64,000 nt of DNA from Jaltomata sinuosa (Eukaryota; Streptophyta; Magnoliopsida; Solanales; Solanaceae). A program made the position numbers and the translations under genes. Position 1 is the first letter of the stretch. Every line of letters begins with the position of its first letter. The notes under the pieces are model-generated. The model did no database searches. It was not told the DNA's origin and was given only the letters and a program-made list of their open reading frames with translations. Positions 10,496 through 23,498 of this stretch are shown here, piece by piece. The stretch is taken from positions 300,390 to 364,389 of the forward strand of contig QJPP01000828.1 in assembly GCA_003996215.1 (NCBI GenBank). The letters run 5' to 3'.

Positions 10496-13400
10496 ATGCT
10501 TGATACATGTCTTTGGATGTTCTTTCTTCTTGAATTGATTGTTATGTTTAGTTTATTATCAACAATAGCTTCTACAGACAAATTAGCATGTGATAGATAT
10601 CAAAAGTTTACCAGCACTCTGAATCTATTTTTTGTTTTGTACTTCATATTTTCCCATCCTTTTTGTCTTGTCTTTTTCATCAATCTTTCTTTTTAATTGT
10701 TTATGTCAATTTAGCAATGCTAAGGAAATCAGTCAGTCATCTAATGACACTTCCTTTTTTCCTGAGTTTCTTGAGGCATTTTTTAATATATGACTTGTTT
10801 GTTGAGTGCCCCATGTTAGTTGAGAGAATGGATCGTTGTCTTAACATCATCAACTAGGTTTTTAGATTCCATTAAGCTCAATGTCTATTTTCTTAATATA
10901 GTTTAGAGCTAGACTCATACCAATTATTGTGTTTCCTAATGTTGGGCCTCTTCTTATGTTATCTACACTCGAGAACAATTTTTTGAGTGTATGGGTGTGT
11001 TCAATTTTTTTATGCACATTTTTGTAGCTAAACAATAAAATCCCTGCTAATCCTATTTAGAAACGAATTTTTGCTAACTACAAGCATTTTAGCAACCAAG
11101 TTTGCAACTAATTCCAGTTTTTATTTTGTGAAAGTGACTCTTATCTGATAGATCTGACTCCTAGATAAACACAAGAGGGGTGAATTGAGTCTCCAATAAT
11201 TTTTGTCTACTTTTAATAAGTTTTCTAATTTTATGGAACAGTAATAAACTCTGTTCCACTGATCGTTTCAACTTAGTTTTCTGCACTTAAAAAATAGCAA
11301 AGAAATGACATATTGCACAAGAGATTTATACGTGGAAAATCATCCAAACTCAAATGGATATAAATATCATGACCTACACTTCTGTAGTATTTCAACTCAA
11401 CTTTACTAAAAGACCGAGCCAAATTGAATTACCCCCGCAATCAAAAGGACCCACTCCTAAGCAGTAAGCCTTTTCACAACAATCCTAAATTGTTGCTACC
11501 CTTTCAAGCTACTCCTAGCTTGAAAACAAAAACAACAAACTTAGAAAGTGTTTTCAACCTCAACAAACACTTCTAGGAAAGTTGATAAGAGATTACAAAT
11601 TCAAACCTATTACATTCACTAGAATTGACACAAAGAAAAAATTCTACTTCGGCTCCTAGAACAGACAATGGAATGAACATTGACATTGTTCCCACTGTAT
11701 TTTGTACTTCTGGCCTTTTTCACTTGTAATTCAGAGAAAAGGTGGCTGCTGAAGTATTTTGTGAATATATCAGTTCTCAAAGTGTGGTTGGCCTCTTTTT
11801 ACATAGGTGTACGCTCATTCCACTTATTAGAGTCCAACCAGAAGAGGAATATCAAGTAGAAGTCAAACTCGTTTGTAGTGAGTAGGGCCTCTTTCTCGTT
11901 GATCAGTTCGCCTCCGCTCTATTGAAAAGTAGGAATTCCTACGGCGGTTTTGTCAACGAACGAGCCATTGAGTGTCAATTTCGATAAGAGCCAGTGCTTC
12001 CTCTCGAACAGAGCTCCTCGCAGAAATTCCAGATCATTGAAAAGGAATAAAAAATTCCTAAATAGTGTCATTTGAACACTTGGTTAAAAAAGAATTTTGA
12101 AGAAAGTCAAGCGCACCAAGGCCTCTCTTGCTACCACGGTAGCACCTAGTGCAAACTCTTCTTCTAATCTGATTAGGATCTTGTTGACTCCTTGTGCAAT
12201 TCTAACTACTACATCGCTTTAGCTGAAAACTCAATAATAATATAGGATAATTATTTCTATTAATCACATGATAATATTGCAACAAAATAATTAATTGCTA
12301 AATTCCTTTTTTCTTATCCTAATTATTTCTCGAAAATCAATGAATAAAACACAACTTCAAGACGAACATATTTTATTTATCATCATCAATACTCAATATC
12401 CTTAAGGCCCATTTTCTTAACAAAATAGAACTTCAACTAGTCATATTGAGTTCTCAATTGCACTCTAGATTAGATCAAACTATTCTACTAAGTAACGAGG
12501 GAAGAACAGTATTCCATTCTGAAAGTGAGAACTTCTACAATGAACCCTCAGTCTTTTGATATAACCTCTATTCGAAGGCAAAGGCAAAAGACTAGTGTTG
12601 TGTGCGGTAATGAGTTCAGATGTAAACTTTTTTTGTAACCAAGAAATTCACGAGGGCTAGTGGCAAAGTACTGCAACACATGATATGTCGTTTAGGCACG
12701 TACACTTGATCAGTTTATTTACCCAGACTGATTCTCGACAGCAATGTGGTCCTAGGACTACTTTCTGAATTCTGATTTTGTGTTATTATTATGACTTTAT
12801 AGAGAATGAGATCATAACATGACTTAAAAAAGGAGGAAATTAAGGGTAACATATTAATTGGATGATAGAAGGTTTTCCTTTTCATTCGATTTTGTATAAA
12901 AGCAAATGAGCTTATACTACACATAGCTATGCATTGTAAAGCATTTCAAGTACTTAGTATTGCAAAAATTTATAGAATTCACATGAGATCGCAAGAAAAT
13001 CATTAGACAGAGATATGAATCTAGAAGAATGATAAATGTACTAATCTTGTTCCATTTTCAAGAAAGGATTAAAGGAAATCAGCATTTTCTAGGTCTTGAT
13101 ATTGCTCTAAGTTTGTCCCTCTCTCAGATGAGTAGAAAAGAAAAAAAGCGCAGCATCTCACTTAGGGACCATATTGAATGGACAGAGGGAGCACCTTAAA
13201 TTTTTTATTCTTATAAAACTAACCCGATTTAAATTATATTTTATATTTTTTTTTAGGAAAAGTACATTCAAACAACTAAATATTATTTGTAAAAACTATA
13301 ATCAAACACAACTCCACCTTCAACTCTAATTTTAAATTTTTTAAATAAAGTAAAAAATATTTGCAATTGTATATAGTAGCTCATAAATGGGATCCAGAGT

Positions 13401-14700
13401 CGACTCTATGGTTAGGCCAATAAGCGATATGTCTTAGTCCCCCAATTTTGGAGCCTCCTAATTCTATCAACAATAAATTATGTGATAGTTTTTCCTTAAA
13501 GAAAATTGATTATTTATGATAAAAAGTACAATATTATTTTAATAGATTCATATTATTTTATTCTTTTAACTTTTTCTAAATAAAGAAATAAAAAAAATAT
13601 TGTTTTGCCTTCTTACATTCTGTCTGCTAACACTCTTATCACATTCTCTTTCTTCAAATCTCTCGTAAGTTAGAGCAACGCTCTGTAAAAAAAAAAAAAA
13701 AAAAATCGAAAAGTGTGGAACAAAGTGAATTGCAAATTTATTTTTTTTGTTTTTTTGTTAGGTATTCATGCATTGCAACAAACATATTAAAGTGGGACAT
13801 ATCAAGTTGATAAGTTATCAATTTTTTGAATCAGATTTTATTTTTTAATTTCATTATTTTTATCTAAAATTTGTCAAGTTATTCTAATAGAATTATGTTA
13901 ATAATTCATGTGTTGACTGCCTAAGTGGAAGGATATTTTTTTGATAAAATCTTCCCTAAAATTAATAATTAAAAAATCAATTATAAAAAAATTATTAAGT
14001 AAACAATTTTGCATCTAAATTTTTTTTAGAAAAATAAATTTCAGATAAAATTTATATATGAAATTTGTTAGGTTTTAGTCCTCTAATTAAGTTTTGCTTT
14101 AGTCCTCAAATTATGTTGAGCCGCCTCTGATGGAAACTGATATATGACATTATGTGATTATCTATTGTAAGACATTATCTTTTTAAATTTTTTATTATAT
14201 ATTTGAGATAAATTAGTCAAGTTGGATAATTTAGCTAGCTTTTAAAAATTAGGAGGATCGGAAGGAGGGGTGGTGTGAAGTATAAACCATATTTAAAAAA
14301 CGTGCATTCAAGATCTAAATATTCGTTGTAAAAAGTTTGACCAATTCCAACTTTGAAATTTTCAAATAAAGTTATTTTTTTATTTTTATAGCCAAATGCC
14401 CCGCCATTAAATGCTTATTTTTGGCCAAGATTTCAGAACATGTTTCAGTGGAGAAGCTATTTTTTCAGTTTTTGGAAAAACAGATTTTACTACTAGAAAT
14501 TAATAAATAATGAATTCGAAAGAATTGAAGGAGTGTAATTAGGACTTAGCTTGATGCTCTTACATTATTTTCAAATTAATTAGTCAAATACAATTATTAT
14601 TATTTTGGTCAAACACAAATCCTTATTCTCCCGATAATACTTTTTTGAAAGAGGAAAATTTCATAACTATATCTCTATAAGAACAGATTTCACCATCAAT
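10496..14700. other. Intergenic, no gene seen
   Basis: Short frames without recognisable domains. The part at about 11150-12250 is somewhat richer in G+C than its surroundings and resembles decayed non-coding transposon DNA, but no element ends could be defined. Poly(A) runs occur at about 13687-13705. Nothing else is supported. Confidence 0.5.
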
Positions 14701-14717
14701 AACTATTATCGATTTGC

Positions 14718-14718
<1 letters not shown>

Positions 14719-14746
<28 letters not shown>
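14719..14746. repeat. (AT)n microsatellite
   Basis: A pure AT dinucleotide run of about 14 units. A similar TA run lies at 20040-20062, just after CRRSP copy 3. Confidence 0.85.
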
Positions 14747-14752
<6 letters not shown>

Positions 14753-15584
14753 GATGAACTCAAAATTTTAGCAAAAGTTAATGAAAGGATCGGAAAAGAA
14801 ATTAAGAGCTCCGATAGGAGACTTCATCTAACTAGAACGCTCCTCACCTTAATGCTATATTTTGGCAGCTACAAACTAATAAAACGCCCTTATCATTTCC
14901 TAATTTTAAACCTAACTAAATGTACTACAATTCAAATACAATCTATTTTTTTGTATTTAATAATAATTTAATTTTAAATTTCTCACCTATCCTTAATAAA
15001 ATAATTTTATAGCCACCAAAAACTACAACTACTTGAAGTATAGGATCGATCTAGGGTTTAGGGTTTTACTTAGATTATCAATGAATAACACATAGATGTA
15101 ATGTTTTTTTTTTTTGCAAAAGTTAATGAGTAATTAGAAGTTATTTTTGTTGTTTGAGCACTTGAGTCGAGAGTCTTTTGAAAATAGTCTCTCTATTTCT
15201 ACGAGATAACAATAGTATGTGCATACAATATTTTATCCTTCACTTAAATTTCACTTGTGAGATTACTCTAGGTATATTATTGTTGGAGGCTTAATATATT
15301 CAAAGCACCCTTCCTAGAAGGTGTTGTTGTGAAATTAGGTGATCTTTAGGTGTACTGATTTTGTTGTTAATGGTTATTAGATGGTTATAATTTTCAAAAT
15401 AAAGAAAAGTCTTAAAAATCCTTTTTTCTCTAAATTTTGTGCCTAGTCAAACATTTTCACATAAATTACGTCGGGAGAGTAGTATATAAATAAAAACAAT
15501 AGTTAAATACACATATATAAATAATACCTAAATGCAGATAATGGTATCTTATAAATTTTATATTTTCATAGTAAAAATATACTA

Positions 15585-15790
15585 CTCCTTCCGTTTCAAT
15601 TTGTTTGGCCTACTTTTCCTTTTGGTCCGTTTAAAAAAGAATGTCTCTTTCTTTTTTTAGGAATTCTTTAATTTTAACTTTTCAAATGGCATATTCAAGA
15701 CCACAAGATTAGAGAATATTTTAATACATCTGACATATCTTTAATTTAAGACCACAAATTTCAAAAGTCTTCTTTACTCTCTGTCATTTA
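15585..15790. mobile_element. Stowaway MITE, left half only
   Basis: It begins with the CTCCTTCCGTTTCAATTTGT terminus typical of the Stowaway elements elsewhere in this window and keeps the internal GTCCGTTTAAAAAAGAATG motif. The right terminus is missing. Confidence 0.6.
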
Positions 15791-16788
15791 GCTAGCATTT
15801 GGACATGCGATTTCATCTCATTATTTCAAATCAGTGTTTAGATATGTGATTATTGGAATCATGATTTGAAATCATGGAGATGAAATCCCAAATTCTCAAA
15901 AAATCATAATTTGAGATTCCAAATCATGATTTTATTTTTTTTAAAAACAAAATTTAACCCATAAAGTTTATATATTGTAAAAAAGGGACTCACTATTTTA
16001 AATTTTGTACAAAGAGACTCATGGCATGAAGAGATTGTTTGTACCATGGAAATAGTTATATCAAAAAATAACTAGTTACTACTATTGTTGAATAGTGAAT
16101 CTTTATAAATTTATGTGTATTTAAATGTCTGTAATAGCAAACATTTATTATAAAAAGAACATGGAGTTATGTGATTAATAATGTGGTGTCTTAGGATATT
16201 TTAATATTTTATTTATGAACTATAGTTTGTTCATTTGATAAGATTGTGTACGAAATTGGAAAAAATTGATAGTTTTCACAACTTGTGTAAAAAAAAATAC
16301 TAACTTAAAAAATTCAAATTCCATATCCAAACAAAATTTTAACTTCATATCATTTGATTTCATATCGTATCACGTATGTACAAGCGGGTGGAGTGCTAGC
16401 TTTTGCACTATCCTATATCAATTGTATGTGTGTATTTATAGTTGAGTACGAATTTAGGACAGTCCTACATTTGCTGCCAACTAGCAGTACTTCTCTTTGA
16501 GAATAGTCATACAAATTTCCCCATTTACGAGGTCTTTTTTAGCACATATTTGTTAAATCAATAAAGCAAATAGTCATACAATTTCACTTTAGCTAATGGT
16601 GAAAAAGAATTTGGATCTTATTATAGATGATGATAATGTCCACTCCTGGTTCGATGTGCTTAACCAAAAGGAACTCCTTAACCAAACTATTTCGGCAGAG
16701 CGAATCGCTATGCTTCGCCTCTTTCTATATGTTAATATGCATTGGGGTGGGGGAGGGGAGTGAGCGCGTGGGGGGCTTTGTATTATTA

Positions 16789-17069
16789 CACTACTAGAAA
16801 TAAAGATATTTTTCCACCGGGAATCAATGGAAAGTTTGTGTTATAGAACATGAATTTTTCACTCATTTCTCACCGAACGAGATCACTGAAAAAATGCACG
16901 GTGGGAAACAAATTCTCACTGAAATAGTGAAAAATTTCTTAATTTTTTCATATGAAAATATTACTATTTTTCTTTCTTTTCTCACCGATTCAACCAAAAT
17001 ATTTGCAGAAATACAATCACTGAATATTTTTCAGTAAGAAAATAGTGATTTTTTAATAGCATTATAGTG
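16789..17069. mobile_element. Possible CACTA-type non-autonomous element
   Basis: It starts CACTACTAGAAAT and ends TAGCATTATAGTG, so both ends read CACTA outward. Subterminal repeats of the type CACCG and TCACTGAA occur inside. A 3-bp TSD could not be confirmed (TTA left, AAA right). Confidence 0.35.
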
Positions 17070-17581
17070 AAAGGGCATGTAAAATTGTAATAGGGTTTTT
17101 TGATGGATGTGGAGTGCTATTGCACTATCCTATATCTCTTTATGACAATGTATATGGTTAACCTTCTCAAAACTTTTAATTATACTATGTGTGTATTTAT
17201 AGTACGAATTATTTAGGACAGTCCAACAAGCTAGCTATACCTCACTTTGAGGATAGTCATACAAATTTCCCACCATCTAGGAGGTCTTTTTTAGCACATG
17301 TTTATCAATATATTGATTAAGCTAGACTTTATAAATTAAAGCCAGTCATACTATTCCAATTTAGCTAATGACAAAAGAGAGTGAATTTTTCAGCAAATGA
17401 TAATAATGTTCACTTATGGTTTGATGCAACAACAAACTCAGATAAAATTTCACAAAGTGGGATCTGAGGTTCACCTATAATTCAATGCGCTTAACAAAAA
17501 AGTACTCTCTAGAATCAAGAAAGAATTACCTTCGTATGATTAACTAACATCCTATAAGTGAGTGGGGTTGGCTTTGTATAG

Positions 17582-18228
17582 TAGGGGTAGAGGTCGTCCT
17601 GATACGGTAGATATCGAATTATCATATCGAATCAATATGTTTGATATCGTAATTTTTATATTATTATATTTGATATGGTATATGGTTTATATTATAATTT
17701 TTTTGGTATTCAGTACGTCATTCAATATTTATAAATAAAATACCGAAATATCGAATATCATATCGAAGTGTATAGTTATACAAATAATTCATATATATTA
17801 TTATAATACTAGCAAATATATAACTTAGTATTAGTACAAGACCAAATGTTTAGATATTGGAACTTTAACTACTCTTTCTTGATTGTTTTTTTTTGTGTGT
17901 GTAATTGATTAACAAAGAAAGTTGCTTGTACTTTCTTTTGAATATATATTTCTACATGTGTAATGTGTTAGCATGATATCATCGATATGTTATTTTAAAA
18001 AGTCAAAGTCATAATTCCCTATTATATGAGTATATATAAATCGAAGTTGAACAAACTATGATTACCGATTTATCATACTGTGAAATACCAAAACTGAACT
18101 TAAAAATCCGAACCATACTGAATTAATTTGGTATGGTAATTAACGGTAAGTATTCTCAAAAATCGAATATTGGAATTGCTAAATCGAAGTTTCAAATACC
18201 GTACCATACCATATCTTGCCCACCCCTA
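17582..18228. mobile_element. hAT-like non-autonomous element with many ATATCGAA motifs
   Basis: The ends TAGGGGTAG and CACCCCTA are short imperfect inverted repeats. The interior is rich in near-repeats of ATATCGAAT and ACCGTACCATA. No convincing TSD was found, so the class is tentative. Confidence 0.4.
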
Positions 18229-18632
18229 AGTAAGGGCGATCCAGACTGCCAATAAATAATAAGTACCCACACAACATGCAGAGTTAATGAGCCGTGTAAT
18301 AAGCAATCCTTTCACACAGTTCGGGGGAACTTGATTGAGTCAGCCGTTTCGACATGCAACGTCTTGGCCGCATCCAATTTTTGGCCAATTCCCTTTTGTA
18401 CAACCAAAAAAATGAGATTCTTCCCGAATCCGAGTTTATACCGCTCCAACCATTACCAATCTAATGAATTTCTTGAAACCGTTTGATTAATATCTATGTG
18501 GAGCTTGACACAAATAAGTTCAAACACATTTGAGTGGCTTAATATAAGATTGATTAGGCAAGGGAAGTATAAGATCGAGAAAGGAACATCATACAAACTG
18601 TTTAAGAAGTTAATTAGTTGAAGGATTCGAGC

Positions 18633-18912
18633 TACTCCCTCCGTTTCTAAATAAGTGATCATTTTGCGTTTTTATTTTGTTCCTAATTAAATATAGGACC
18701 ATTTAGGCTTTCAAGAATAAATTGATCATATTCTTCTAAATTTGCCCTTGTTTACATAACCAAAAACCATTAATTAGAAAAGATCACATTAAATATACAG
18801 TAAAATTTAATTAAGGGTAAGGTAGTAAAAACACATTTTATTTTCTAGAGGTGAGCAATTTATTAAGAGGTGTGCTCAACCTAAAATGATCACTTATTTA
18901 GGAACGGAGGTT
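18633..18912. mobile_element. Stowaway-type MITE
   Basis: The left end CTCCCTCCGTTTCTAAATAA and right end TTATTTAGGAACGGAGGT are inverted repeats of about 30 bp, extended inward by TGATCATTTT and its complement. It lies about 300 bp upstream of the CRRSP copy 3 promoter. Confidence 0.75.
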
Positions 18913-19217
18913 GTAGTGTAAGAATACTAAAGGGTAAATGAATATACTTCCCCCTTTAACGAGCTTTATGTGACGCAAATCCAAATTAATCTATACTCCA
19001 AAATGGATATCAAACACCGATCACACAGAGTGGGAAATTAATCAAATAAAATGAAAAAAGAGACCCCTCGCCCCAATCAGATTAATTTTCAGATCTAATT
19101 ATTAATGTGATCTTGGTAATTCTTTACCACATGTAACTTATATGCCATCAAAGTACGTGGTCTATTTTCCTAGTTGCAACTTGCAAATTAGGTTGTTCTA
19201 CCCTCTTCTTGAATTAC

Positions 19218-19240
19218 TATATAAAATAATGGTGCACCAT
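19218..19240 (+). promoter_or_regulatory. CRRSP copy 3 core promoter: TATA box plus palindrome
   Basis: TATATAAAA (19218-19226) is followed by ATGGTGCACCAT (19229-19240), 43 bp before the ATG at 19284. Further upstream, CCTAGTTGCAACTTGCAA (ending 19186) is shared with copy 5, where it ends at 59006. Confidence 0.65.
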
Positions 19241-19283
19241 ATGAAGTTTTATACCATATTCTCACTTTACCCCTAAAAATAAT

Positions 19284-20024
19284 ATGGCTTCCTCAAAACT
19301 AATCTTTGGTCTAATTTTTCTTTCATCTATTGATGCATTTCTTGCACAAACAGTGAGTTCAACAAATTTTCTTCTCTCCCATACTTGCTCAAAATCTGGA
19401 AACTTTGCAGGCAATAGTCCCTATGCACAAAATTTGAAAAATCTCTTAGCTGATCTCAACTCGAAAACTCCTCCAACAAGGTTCTCACTAGCTCGATGGG
19501 AAAAAAACCTGATCGAACACATGGACTTTCACTATGTCGTGGTGATGTTTCAAGTAACGATTGCAAGTCATGTGTATTAGCTGCTAGTGAAGAAATTGGA
19601 AAACATTGTCCATACGATAAAGAAGCCATAATATGGTACGATCATTGTCTATTGAAATATTCCGATGATTGTTTCAAAGGAGAAATCGACAATACGTACA
19701 AGTTTGCCATGTGGAATAATACTTTTGTGAGTAATCCAGAGTATTTTAATCCAATGACCAAGGAATTGTTGGTATGCTTAGCTGAAAAAGCTCATGGGGT
19801 GCAAAATTTGTATGCAACAAAAGAAATGGACATTGGAAAAAAATGAAAAATTGTATGGATTGGTTCAATGTACAAGGGATCTTTCTAAGGAAGATTGTAA
19901 GAAGTGTCTTGATGATATTATTACTGAACTTCCAAAATGTTGTGCTGGAAGAAAAGGTGGAAGAGTTGTTGGAGGGAGTTGTAACTTTAGATATGAAATG
20001 TACCCTTTCTTTAATACTCCTTAA
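19284..20024 (+). pseudogene. CRRSP copy 3, double DUF26, two frameshifts
   Basis: The frame opens normally at 19284 (MASSKLIFGLIFLSS signal peptide, first half of DUF26-1). It then needs two shifts to follow its paralogues. A one-base deletion lies near 19487, where copies 1, 2 and 5 read CTCAACTAGC and this copy reads CTCACTAGC. A one-base insertion lies in the A-run at 19837-19843. Both C-X8-C-X2-C motifs are intact in the shifted frames and the normal ending (YPFFNTP) is kept. Two single-base differences, one in a homopolymer, could also be sequencing or assembly errors; the rest of the gene is as well preserved as its intact relatives. As written, only about 70 authentic residues would be made. 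Confidence 0.8.
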
Positions 20025-20221
20025 AAAATTAGAATATATCTATATATATATATATATATATATGGAGTATATTATTAATGTTGAATAAATAATAGCACAC
20101 ACATGTATGTTTGTGTGTGTGTGGAGGGCTTGACCTAAAAGTCCAATGTTGATGTAATTTAGTTTGAATAATGATAAACTTTTCCTGTTATTGCTGTTGT
20201 TGTTATAGTTATTGTTTTTAT

Positions 20222-20560
20222 ATTTTTTGGTAAAACAGGGAAAATTATATTAATTAGTAATATGCATCAGTACATATTAGTGGGGTGGCAGAGACCCAGA
20301 GTCACTGGGAATGTTTAGGAAATTTACAGGATGGTTACAACAAAAGAGATTTATGGACTGGCCGCTTGAGCCTTACAAAAGTAATTCCTTATTTATCTGT
20401 GTTCACTTGCCGGATCACAAACAAGGATGGAACTGTCCATTCTACAACTTCACAAAAGTGCATGGAGCATGCTCCTTGCTAAGATGTCTGCTACCTGGTT
20501 CTCCTCACGATAGCTATGCTGAATGGGGGGTTCCCCAGCTGGTTCAGTAGCTCCCTGCAT
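20222..20560 (-). mobile_element. LINE 3' fragment (RNase H C-terminus), minus strand
   Basis: Minus-strand translation gives YREENQVADILARSM, the C-terminal part of the LINE-type RNase H domain (the REANQVADxLA motif), then a decayed tail. A T-rich stretch at about 20211-20229 may be its poly(A) end. It sits just downstream of CRRSP copy 3. Three imperfect 22-bp AT-rich repeats follow at about 20570-20622. Confidence 0.6.
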
Positions 20561-21184
20561 TCAAAAAATATGTTAATGTAACAAAAATTATGTTAATGTA
20601 ACAAAAATTATGTTAGTGTAAATAGGAGCTTTATTTGCTCAATTCAAACACACCAAAATACAGAGAGAGAGTAATCCATTGGCTATTTTCTATAGTCTGT
20701 GAGAAAATAGAGTTAGAGTAATACTATAACGAGTTGTGTGAAATAAAAGAGTGTTATTTTTTTTGAAGATATAGTAATTTTTTGACACTACCAAGTTGTA
20801 ATAGGTGGTATATATTACTCTATTCAGGTATTATATTTTATCCCTTTAAAAGATTTGGTATCGTTGTTTCTCTTTTATTTTTTGCTATTAGTGTGAATAT
20901 TATTTCTTGGTGGAATTACTATTTCCCAATTAAGTTGTGATAGGCACTGCCAGTACAAGTGAAACTCCCATTAGGATTGAGGGACCAAATTGCTTTGTTC
21001 TTCCATTTCTTTTTGATAGAATCCATCCACTCAGGCTTTCACCTCCCGTGATGGTGAGAGGTTTGACCCGCTCCTTTCTTGTGTATTATTTAAGCAAAAG
21101 AATACAAGAGGTGGATCAAACATTTGTTCTTCCTATGGGTCTGATTGGTATCAATCTTCTGAATATCAGGTATAGCTATGCATG

Positions 21185-21292
21185 AATGACCTCTTTTTTA
21201 AAAAGTTGCTAAAAAGGGAAAGGGTCATTCTTTTTTAAACGAACTAAAAAGAAAAGTAGGTCAAATAAATTGAAATGGAGGGTGTAACAAAA
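21185..21292. mobile_element. Stowaway MITE, right half only
   Basis: It ends with AAATTGAAATGGAGGGTGTA and keeps the inner GAACTAAAAAGAAAAGTAGG motif; the left end is gone. It lies directly upstream of the promoter block of CRRSP copy 4. Confidence 0.5.
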
Positions 21293-21322
21293 ACAACATG
21301 AAAAGTAACTAGTTCTTGAACC

Positions 21323-21342
21323 TATATAAAATGGTGCACCAT
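21323..21342 (+). promoter_or_regulatory. CRRSP copy 4 (pseudogene) core promoter
   Basis: TATATAAA (21323-21330) abuts ATGGTGCACCAT (21331-21342), 28 bp before the ATG at 21371. The block is preserved although the gene behind it is destroyed. Confidence 0.6.
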
Positions 21343-21450
21343 ATGAAGTTTTTTACCATATTCTCAAAACATGGCTTCTTCTTCTTGTCTATTTTTTCTT
21401 TCAACCATTGCAATTCTTGTACAAATAGTGATCTCCATACAACCACTCTC

Positions 21451-22725
21451 AGCTTGGAATCTTATGAGATAAAGGAAAGATACTGAAAATTTTATCAAAA
21501 ACCTCTGGCATGAAGGGATACCTTTCAAAGTATCATTCATGGTCTGGAGAGCCTTAAAAGACAGACTAGCCACCGAAGAGAAAGTGGCTAAACTTGGCAT
21601 CCAAACAGAGAACCATTGTCACTGTTGCATCACTAATAATGATAGGATGGAGATTGAGAGTGCAGACCACCTATTTTGCAATGGCCAACTTGCTAAGAAG
21701 ATTTGGAAACATTTTGTCGAACCTCTTGGGATCGACTACAGATATAGGAGCTTAAAGATGATGTTCCTAAGTTGGTGGAATTACAAAGCAAAGAATAGTA
21801 TTGCCAGGCTTGTGTCAAGAACCTTGCCCATGATTATTTGCTGGGAGATATGAAAAACAAGATGTAGTAAAAAGTTTGAGAATATTAACCCCTCCCTGTA
21901 CAGGACAAAGACTAACATTACCTCTTTTATTTTACAGATCACTAACCATAAATTTGGAAGAGCTAATGTGGGAGAATCTTGGAGCACCATCTCTAAGACT
22001 TGTGAAGCATCAATTCAACAAGAGACAAACATCATCGTAAGGTGGATAAAACCACTGGAACAGACAGTAAAGTTGAATACTGATGGAAGCTGTATCCAAG
22101 GCAAGTGTGGAGGGGGTGGCCTGATCAGGGACAGTAAAGGAAAATTTATTTTTGCCTTTGCCATCCCCTTGGGGCAAGGAACTAGCAACATGGCAGAAGC
22201 AACAACTCTTCTCTTTGGTATCAAATGGTGCACTAATAATGGATTCAGATTAGTCATTGGAGAATCTGACTCCCTACTATTGAATAAATGTATAAAAAGG
22301 GAGTGGAGGATCCCATGGTATCCTAAACTACGTTGAGGAGACTCAGAGTCTAGTTGAAGGAGGTGGATTCCAAATCCATCACTACTATAGAGAAGCTAAT
22401 CAGCCTGCCGATAGATTGGCAAACTTAAGCCACGACCTTGATGAAATCCAAGTTTTCAACTCTTTTACTGAGCTCCCGAGGAATATCCGTGGATTGATCA
22501 ATGTAGACACATGGGGTCTACCCTCCTTTAGAAGAAAAGAAACAAAGGATGCCCTTATAGTGTATGATCCCCCTTGAAATCCCACCCCCCTCCTTTTGGT
22601 TAGGTTCTACCATTGTCTCATCTCAATGATCATGTACAAAGTTTGGGATATCAAACTCAAAAATGTAACTTTTTGCACATAAATGATCAATGGAGACACC
22701 AACTTCGCCAAAAAAATAAATAAAA
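21451..22725 (+). mobile_element. 5'-truncated LINE with RT zinc-binding and RNase H domains
   Basis: The insertion is flanked by 14-bp duplications differing at one base: ATACAACCACTCTC (21437-21450) and ATACAGCCACTCTC (22726-22739). It ends in an A-rich tail (22709-22725), as expected for target-primed reverse transcription. The 5' part encodes the RT-associated zinc-binding domain (VSFMVWRALKDRL, then C-X2-C and HLF). A stop at about 21853 follows. The RNase H domain retains NTDGS, MAEA and GESDS, with a frameshift near 22333 before the C-terminal NQPADRLANL. Inactive; only the 3' portion was ever inserted. Confidence 0.88.
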
Positions 22726-23250
22726 ATACAGCCACTCTCTTCCATTTTTGCTCAAACTCTGGTAACTAATTCGCAGCCAACAGTAACTATGAACAAAACT
22801 TAAAAAATCTCTTAGCTGATCTCAACTCGAAAACTCCTCCAACAGGGTTCTCCACTAGCTCGATGGGAAAAAAACCTGATAGAACACACAAATGTGTATT
22901 AGCTGCTAGTGAAGAAATTGGAAAACGTTGTCCATACGATAAAGAAGTCATTATCGTTAGGGTTTTTGCCTTGATTTTCTTACCAAATTTGAGTTTTACT
23001 TTTCTTGAAATTTTTTTAAAAGTATTACCATAATTGCTTTCACTTTTTCTAAAGGAAAATATAAATCTCTTCCATATTTGGTTATTCTTTTTTTGTAGGA
23101 AAAGTTTGGACCTCTATAAAATGAAGATGACCTCTTCTCATTCCATAATACAATAGCATCCACAATGTATTCGTTTAAAGAGTTTTGTTTAGAGAGAAGT
23201 TTTTTTAATTTTAATTTTTAACATGTAGGTCACTTGACCAAACCATATTA

Positions 23251-23498
23251 CTCCATCCGTTTCAATTTGTTAGACCTACTTTTCTTTTTAGTCCGTTTAA
23301 AAAAGAATGATCCTTTTCCTTCTTAGCTACTTTTTAGTTTCAACTTTCCACATGGCATGTTTAAGACCACAAGATTAAAGGGCATTTTGGTATATTTGCC
23401 ATATCTTTAATTTAACACCTCAAGATTCAAAAGTCTTCTTTATTTTCTTAAACTCCGTGTCAAATCAAATTAGGCCAAACAAATTGAAATGGAGGGAG
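23251..23498. mobile_element. Stowaway MITE inside CRRSP copy 4
   Basis: The termini are CTCCATCCGTTTCAATTTGT and ACAAATTGAAATGGAGGGAG, flanked by TA on both sides (23249-23250 and 23499-23500), the Tc1/mariner Stowaway signature. It is 248 bp and non-coding. Confidence 0.82.

Larger units (their letters stand above)
14747..19200. other. Intergenic with MITE relics, no gene seen
   Basis: No coding region is supported. The stretch holds a half Stowaway element (15585-15790), a possible CACTA-type element (16789-17069), a hAT-like element (17582-18228) and a Stowaway MITE (18633-18912), listed separately. The part at 15790-16380 has ATTTGGACATGCGATT-type sequence that looks like another MITE without definable ends. 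Confidence 0.5.

Noticed and set aside
14714..14971. 85-codon frame starting in the AT microsatellite
   Set aside because: It begins with Tyr-Ile repeats from (AT)n, has no domain and no promoter or splice context.
20937..21185. 82-codon frame between CRRSP copies 3 and 4
   Set aside because: No domain, no homologous frame elsewhere in the window, and its surroundings are transposon debris.
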